Origin: Prosthecobacter sp.
GTDB lineage: Bacteria; Verrucomicrobiota; Verrucomicrobiia; Verrucomicrobiales; Verrucomicrobiaceae
Assembly (NCBI GenBank): GCA_025869455.1
Contig: JAOZVT010000542.1
Span: forward strand, 1 to 10,122
Direction: 5' to 3'
DNA: 10,122 nt
The notes below the pieces were generated by a model. That model ran no database searches and was not told the DNA's origin. It worked only from the letters and a program-made list of their open reading frames with translations. The position numbers and the translations under genes are program-made. Below, piece by piece: positions 9,001-10,122 of this stretch. Within the stretch, counting starts at the first letter, position 1. Every line of letters begins with the position of its first letter.

Positions 9001-10122
9001 GCTGCGAATGGAGCGATCACAGCTTTTGATTACACGCCAAGCATCACCACAGAAGGGGTTTTCGAAACGGACCCTGCGGGTGTCTTCACCATCATTACAG
9101 AGCCATGTTCCGTGTCCCCTTGGGTGAGTGTGGGGAATCTGGTGTGGAGTGATACGAATAACAATGGTCTGAAGGACAGCAATGAATTGGGCGTGAGTGG
9201 TGCCACGGTGCAACTCTTCTCTCCTGGTGCCGATAACACGATCGGCGGCACGGGACTGGATGCGGATGTGCAGGTGGGCAGCAGCATTGTAACCTCCAGT
9301 TCCGGAGCCTATAACTTTACCAATCTGGTGCCTGGAAAGTATTATGTGAAGGTGACTCCACCCGCCAGTTTCCCCGCCAGTGGTGGCGTGGCTGTGACTC
9401 TGGACAATGGGGTGAACAATGACAACAATGGTAGTCAGCCAGGGGGACCTGGAACGGCACTTTATAGTCCGATCATTGATCTAGCGGTGAATGCGGAGCC
9501 AGCGGCTTTGGTGGATGGCGATGGCCTGAGTGGGGATGCTACGGTGGACTTTGGCCTCTGGTCAGGCTTCTCTATCGGGGATATCGTCTGGAGTGATCTA
9601 AACAACAATGGTCTCAAGGATAGCGGTGAGTCTGGCGTCAGTGGTGTGACGGTGGAATTGATGAATCCTGGTACTGACAATGCTATCGGCGGCACGGCGG
9701 CTAATGCGGATACAGTTTTACAAACGACCACGACGAATAGCAGCGGTATCTATGGCTTCCGTAGTTACAGCAGCGGAGCGCACTACATTCGTGTGACGCC
9801 GACGAGTTCTTTGTCTCTGGCTAGTGATGTGGTGGTGACTCTAGACAATGGGGTGAATAATGATAACAACGGTACGCAGACGGCAGGTGCGGGCAGTGTG
9901 ATCCACAGCATGATCTTCAACCTGGGGGCTGCGACGGAGCCTGGCTCCACGGGAGCGACCAATACTGAAACGACGATTGACTTTGGTTTGCGCGGTTGCC
10001 CCGCTATAAGCATTACACCGACCTCGCTGGGATTGGTGACTCAAGCCTCGACTTATAGCCAAGGGTTGGCCGCCTCAGGCGGGAGCACGCCTTACTCTTG
10101 GAACATTAGCAGTGGCAGTCTG
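1..10122 (+). CDS. Internal part of a giant multidomain surface/secreted repeat protein (both ends outside the window)
   Basis: Frame +1 is open for all 3374 codons. Every stretch translates to coherent, recognisable extracellular repeats, so this is the coding frame, and it is partial at both ends. It holds twelve He_PIG-type Ig-like repeats, nine SdrD B-like repeats, one PA14 domain, one LamG domain and three unassigned domains. The composition is typical of secreted proteins: rich in Gly, Ser, Thr, Asn, Asp and Ala, poor in Lys, with cysteines in a regular pattern and no membrane segment. Codon choice (many acg, gcg, gtg, ctg) looks uniform throughout, with no obvious compositional break. 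Known roles of the component families are surface stalks, adhesion and glycan binding; adhesion or polymer capture is therefore inferred. Secretion route, anchor and total length cannot be seen. Neither a polyketide-like enzyme nor an RTX protein fits: no catalytic motif and no GGxGxDxUx arrays were found. Confidence 0.96.
10..672 (+). other. He_PIG-type Ig-like repeat H1, split by an inserted PA14 domain
   Basis: Residues 4-224. The N-terminal half (Cys4 to TAYTQTLTA, residues 21-29) and the C-terminal half (SYTWSVANGSLPAGLTL, 168-184, then GVISGTPTS and FTVRASDPTGC to Cys213) together make one normal He_PIG repeat. In the sibling repeats the two halves are joined by a short TGGTxP turn. Here that turn is replaced by about 138 residues holding the PA14 domain. 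Cys4 and Cys213 match the conserved cysteine pair of the other repeats. The three residues before Cys4 look like the tail of a preceding domain. Confidence 0.85.
88..501 (+). other. PA14 domain nested in He_PIG repeat H1
   Basis: Residues 30-167, with the recognisable core at about 34-163. Family hallmarks seen: GLKGEYYSGMNF near the start (34-45), VRWTGKVVP (78-85), then the most diagnostic strand GGYTFQITSDDGFRLWVNN (89-107), followed by LVIDQW (109-114) and IKAEFYENGGGAVARLYW (136-153). PA14 is a beta-barrel module found in glycosidases, adhesins and toxins and often binds carbohydrate through calcium. The DDG of the calcium/ligand loop (residues 98-100) is intact. Glycan binding here is inferred from the family; the ligand is unknown. 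Confidence 0.93.
673..930 (+). repeat. He_PIG-type Ig-like repeat H2
   Basis: Residues 225-310. Starts CPTMSITTATV, then GTAYSQSLAMTGGTAPITWS (241-260), GSLPAGLSLSSAGVISGTP (264-282) and FTVRATDASGCQVT (290-303). This is the textbook He_PIG pattern of putative Ig-fold modules in secreted bacterial proteins. Conserved Cys225 and Cys300 are 75 residues apart. It is the last He_PIG before SdrD B-like repeat B1, and its end (TDASGCQVT) matches the end of H11, which likewise precedes a B repeat (B4). Confidence 0.92.
937..1371 (+). repeat. SdrD B-like repeat B1
   Basis: Residues 313-457. Opens with LGIGNQVWVDMNNDGL, where D322-x-N324-x-D326-G327...E333 fits a 12-residue EF-hand-type calcium loop. 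The prealbumin-like core follows: TDANGLYQFLNLTPGSYYVRIP (368-389). DNGVNNDSNA (406-415) is the second signature and STVDFGF (451-457) closes the repeat. SdrD B domains are calcium-stabilised spacer domains of surface adhesins. It links the H1-H2 block to unassigned domain U1. Confidence 0.92.
1381..2154 (+). other. Unassigned domain U1, probably a galactose-binding-like beta-sandwich
   Basis: Residues 461-718, flanked by B1 and B2. I cannot assign a family. It begins with NLFDNPSFEF (467-476), a start common in carbohydrate-binding beta-sandwiches of the CBM4/9 or DUF642 type (N-x-S/G-FE). A middle strand, LQAGREYQISVWAAN (574-588), resembles the usual 'aG.xYxxSxWa' strand of such domains, and it ends VADYVSL (706-712), like their closing DxVSL strand. 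Other features are an alanine run (589-595), adjacent cysteines 638-639, and Cys463 and Cys713 near the two ends, which could pair. A jelly-roll lectin-like role is inferred from these fragments only. Confidence 0.55.
2161..2580 (+). repeat. SdrD B-like repeat B2
   Basis: Residues 721-860. LTIGNLVWNDVNNNGVRDGS opens it; D730, N732, N734, D738 and E741 form the EF-hand-like loop. The core is TTTTSASGAYTFTALPAG (769-786) with KYVVKVTP after it, then DNGVNNDNNG (809-818), PLYSPVIDLAIGAE (827-840) and SVDFALW (854-860). It forms a tandem pair with B3, joined by SGF. It resembles B8 far more than the other B repeats (shared GSQPGGPGT-LYSP-ID stretch). Confidence 0.93.
2587..2985 (+). repeat. SdrD B-like repeat B3
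   Basis: Residues 863-995. FTLGNLVWADTNGDG opens it. The calcium-type loop runs D872 to E884 and is one residue longer than in the other copies. The core is TTTNSSGIYTFSIYKNGTYR (905-924), then DNGQDNDSNG (946-955), ISPLITLAAATEPGSSGATN (966-985) and NTIDFGFR (988-995). It is the shortest B repeat because the strand-connecting segment around residues 895-905 is short. H3 follows directly. Confidence 0.92.
2989..3258 (+). repeat. He_PIG-type Ig-like repeat H3
   Basis: Residues 997-1086. CPSLTISPTTL, then YSASLSATGGTGPYTWTVSA (1016-1035), GSLPAGLTLSSAGVLSGTP (1036-1054) and FTLRAADATNC (1065-1075). Cys997 and Cys1075 are the conserved pair, 78 residues apart. It opens the long central He_PIG block. 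Confidence 0.92.
3259..4146 (+). other. He_PIG-type Ig-like repeat H4, split by an inserted LamG domain
   Basis: Residues 1087-1382. The first part (CPVITVAPPTLPGG, then GGTDPYVWSVSPALPAG ending at residue 1130) stops exactly where siblings continue with LTLSSAGVISG. The equivalent continuation appears about 200 residues later as LPDGLELDSDTGLLSGSPTS (1335-1354) and FIARASDENGC (1361-1371). Cys1087 and Cys1371 match the conserved pair. Between them lies a LamG/concanavalin-like domain. The insertion point differs from that used by PA14 in H1. Confidence 0.85.
3391..3978 (+). other. LamG / concanavalin A-like domain nested in He_PIG repeat H4
   Basis: Residues 1131-1326. Hallmarks of bacterial LamG (Laminin_G_3-type) domains are seen in order: VVDWWPAENGPGDALGTN (1131-1148), AAFDFDGVDDVVEVTD (1165-1180), ITVEAWVNPATS (1189-1200), GVWSHVVGTYDGTTMRLYVNG (near 1251-1271), and GGVDEVVLYNRSLTALEV (1304-1321). 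The FDG-DD turn and the WSHVVGTYDG strand are diagnostic. Such jelly-roll domains commonly bind glycans or proteins, often with calcium. The specific ligand is unknown. No cysteine lies inside it. Its exact C-terminal edge against the resumed He_PIG is uncertain by about ten residues. Confidence 0.93.
4147..5991 (+). repeat. Tandem array of seven He_PIG-type Ig-like repeats (H5-H11)
   Basis: Uninterrupted repeats of 87-89 codons: H5 4147-4413, H6 4414-4680, H7 4681-4944, H8 4945-5205, H9 5206-5469, H10 5470-5730, H11 5731-5991. Each begins Cys-Pro and has a TAYSQTLTATGGTxPYTW-like strand pair, an LPTGLSLSSAGVISGTP-like segment, and FTVRATDAxxC near the end. The cysteine pairs are 1383/1460, 1472/1549, 1561/1637, 1649/1724, 1736/1812, 1824/1899 and 1911/1986. 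He_PIG modules are Ig-like stalk domains of secreted proteins. DNA of the repeats differs at many synonymous positions, so the array is not a very recent amplification. Confidence 0.94.
5995..6414 (+). repeat. SdrD B-like repeat B4
   Basis: Residues 1999-2138. LSLGDLVWNDTNQNG opens it; D2008, N2010, N2012, D2016 and E2019 form the calcium-type loop. The core is ITDTNGAYAFTGLAAGRYYV (2049-2068), then DNGVNNDNNG (2088-2097), TSPMVQLSGGREPGD (2108-2122) and NTLDFAFR (2131-2138). It follows H11 directly and leads into unassigned domain U2, mirroring H2-B1-U1 upstream. Confidence 0.93.
6415..7050 (+). other. Unassigned domain U2, probable beta-sandwich
   Basis: Residues 2139-2350, between B4 and B5. 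I do not recognise a named family. It starts VPGSVLLEYNLNTASGG (2142-2158) and has a charged segment LSRRMRDWDVGYDSSYD (2202-2218). Further on come alternating-hydrophobic strands: VWVRFDMDP (2231-2239), KAFLTWSDGANYYTAVS (2264-2280) and WYSVNVGWSSF (2291-2301). It ends KSFLLEVYFWGGDGSGYVDLDNVIL (within 2317-2341). The closing GYVDLDNVIL strand is the kind that ends galactose-binding-like or secreted jelly-roll domains, which suggests a lectin-like fold; this is inference. There is no cysteine in the domain, unlike U1 and U3. Confidence 0.5.
7051..7470 (+). repeat. SdrD B-like repeat B5, with a cysteine in its calcium loop
   Basis: Residues 2351-2490. LSMGDLVWKDLNCDGVKDPN (2352-2371) opens it. 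D2361, N2363, D2365, D2369 and E2372 fit the EF-hand-type loop, with Cys2364 at the variable fourth position. The core is VTDANGYYLFKGLPAGKYFV (2403-2422), then DNGEDNDNNG (2441-2450), YSPVIDLTLGKEPGN (2461-2475) and MTVDFGF (2484-2490). Cys2491 lies immediately after the repeat. It is the first of three B repeats in tandem. Confidence 0.92.
7477..7905 (+). repeat. SdrD B-like repeat B6
   Basis: Residues 2493-2635. SLSIGNLVWSDNDNDGQVDS opens it; D2503, D2505, D2507, D2511 and E2514 give the most acidic calcium-type loop of the nine. The core is TTDETGEYNFSGLAAGRYYI (2545-2564), then DNGVNNDNNG (2583-2592), YSMMVNLAALTEPGN (2603-2617) and TTVDFGLR (2628-2635). Tandem with B5 and B7. Confidence 0.92.
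7912..8388 (+). repeat. Divergent SdrD B-like repeat B7 with acidic runs
   Basis: Residues 2638-2796. TQLGNLVFKDGNNNNRYDDG (2639-2658) keeps the opening strand and a calcium-type loop (D2648, N2650, N2652, D2656, E2659), with Phe replacing the usual Trp and Asn replacing the central Gly. The core GTYQFTNLLPGNYYVRIP (2689-2706) and the ending MTVDFGFK (2789-2796) are normal. The DNGVNNDNNG signature is missing; an acidic DDALDDDQANGDSG stretch (2729-2742) takes its place, and a run of six Asp follows at 2780-2785. It is the longest B copy, at about 159 residues. U3 follows. Confidence 0.87.
8389..9123 (+). other. Unassigned domain U3, opening with a dockerin/EF-hand-like loop
   Basis: Residues 2797-3041, between B7 and B8. 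No family recognised. Near the start LGDANHDELLDGITE (2810-2824) has D2812, N2814, D2816 and D2820 spaced like a dockerin or EF-hand calcium loop, although the usual Gly at the sixth position is Glu. Predicted strands follow: LAVDASF (2856-2862), VDALWLLVSTG (2870-2880), HAIIYVDGFNRN (2888-2899), PQFSIYRYDE (2901-2910) and VRFQFVLDVSRV (2949-2960). Cys2805 and Cys3036 lie near the two ends and could close the domain as a disulphide. The role is unknown; its placement matches U1 and U2. Confidence 0.5.
9124..9561 (+). repeat. SdrD B-like repeat B8
   Basis: Residues 3042-3187. VSVGNLVWSDTNNNGLKDSN (3042-3061) opens it; D3051, N3053, N3055, D3059 and E3062 form the calcium-type loop. The core is SSSGAYNFTNLVPGKYYVKV (3099-3118), then DNGVNNDNNG (3135-3144), LYSPIIDLAVNAEPA (3154-3168) and ATVDFGLW (3180-3187). 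It is the closest match to B2, including the linker LWSGF shared with the B2-B3 junction. Confidence 0.93.
9568..9993 (+). repeat. SdrD B-like repeat B9
   Basis: Residues 3190-3331. FSIGDIVWSDLNNNGLKDSG (3190-3209) opens it; D3199, N3201, N3203, D3207 and E3210 form the calcium-type loop. The core is TTTNSSGIYGFRSYSSGAHY (3243-3262), then DNGVNNDNNG (3282-3291), IHSMIFNLGAATEPGSTGAT (3301-3320) and TTIDFGLR (3324-3331). It is the closest match to B3 (TTTNSSGIY, ATEPGS-GATN), and a He_PIG repeat follows it, as with B3. Confidence 0.93.
9997..10122 (+). repeat. He_PIG-type Ig-like repeat H12, cut by the window end
   Basis: Residues 3333-3374. CPAISITPTSLGLVTQA, then TYSQGLAASGGSTPYSWNIS (3351-3370), reaching SGSL at the window edge. 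The pattern and start match H3. It shows that at least one more He_PIG repeat, and probably another block, continues downstream. Confidence 0.9.

Larger units (their letters stand above)
9124..10122 (+). repeat. Multi-domain duplication, copy 2 (B8-B9-H12 start)
   Basis: Second copy of the B-B-He_PIG block, residues 3042-3374, running off the window. At DNA level the copies share a 23-base identical stretch inside the DNGVNNDNN codons (2428-2450 and 9406-9428), while many neighbouring codons differ synonymously. The second B repeat carries an extra segment (PGTDNAIGG, 3223-3231) that copy 1 lacks. Confidence 0.8.

Noticed and set aside
1152..10013. Several minus-strand ORFs sharing a LLSLFTPLSRVT-like word (for example 1152-1376, 2331-2621, 6234-6545, 9783-10013)
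   Set aside because: They look like a conserved antisense family, but the shared word is just the reverse reading of the codons for the DNGVNN signature of the SdrD B-like repeats.
1..10122. Promoters, terminators, RNA genes or a second gene within the window
   Set aside because: No gap in the coding frame exists to host them, and no convincing structured RNA was seen on either strand.

Overview
The whole window is one coding sequence. Frame +1 reads from base 1 to base 10122 without a stop, giving 3374 codons. It is an internal slice of a giant gene: no start codon context, ribosome site, signal peptide, anchor or stop is visible, and I see no intergenic DNA, RNA gene, mobile element, CRISPR array, promoter or terminator. 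Shorter ORFs in the other five frames are low-complexity shadows of this frame.

The product is a modular, almost certainly extracellular repeat protein. Four kinds of parts alternate. (1) Twelve Ig-like He_PIG-type repeats (H1-H12) of about 87-90 residues, each with a conserved cysteine pair. (2) Nine SdrD B-like repeats (B1-B9) of about 130-160 residues, each opening with an EF-hand-like calcium loop (DxNxxGxxDxxE) and most carrying a DNGVNNDNNG signature. (3) Two recognisable binding-type domains nested inside He_PIG repeats: PA14 in H1 and a LamG/concanavalin-like domain in H4. (4) Three unassigned domains of about 210-260 residues (U1, U2, U3), each lying between SdrD B-like repeats.

The order along the window is H1(+PA14)-H2-B1-U1-B2-B3-H3-H4(+LamG)-H5-H6-H7-H8-H9-H10-H11-B4-U2-B5-B6-B7-U3-B8-B9-H12(cut by the window end). 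The layout is itself repetitive: a He_PIG block, one B repeat, a U domain, then tandem B repeats leading into the next He_PIG block. The block B2-B3-H3 is clearly related to B8-B9-H12, including the linker residues, so the gene seems to have grown by multi-domain duplication as well as by single-repeat expansion.

The host cannot be fixed from the window. Giant secreted proteins mixing He_PIG, SdrD B, PA14 and LamG domains, in a moderately GC-rich genome with many G-ending codons, fit Verrucomicrobiota best, with Planctomycetota or another giant-gene phylum as alternatives. This is inference. The likely role is a calcium-stabilised, disulphide-stapled surface stalk presenting glycan-binding domains (adhesion or polymer capture). 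No catalytic domain was recognised.
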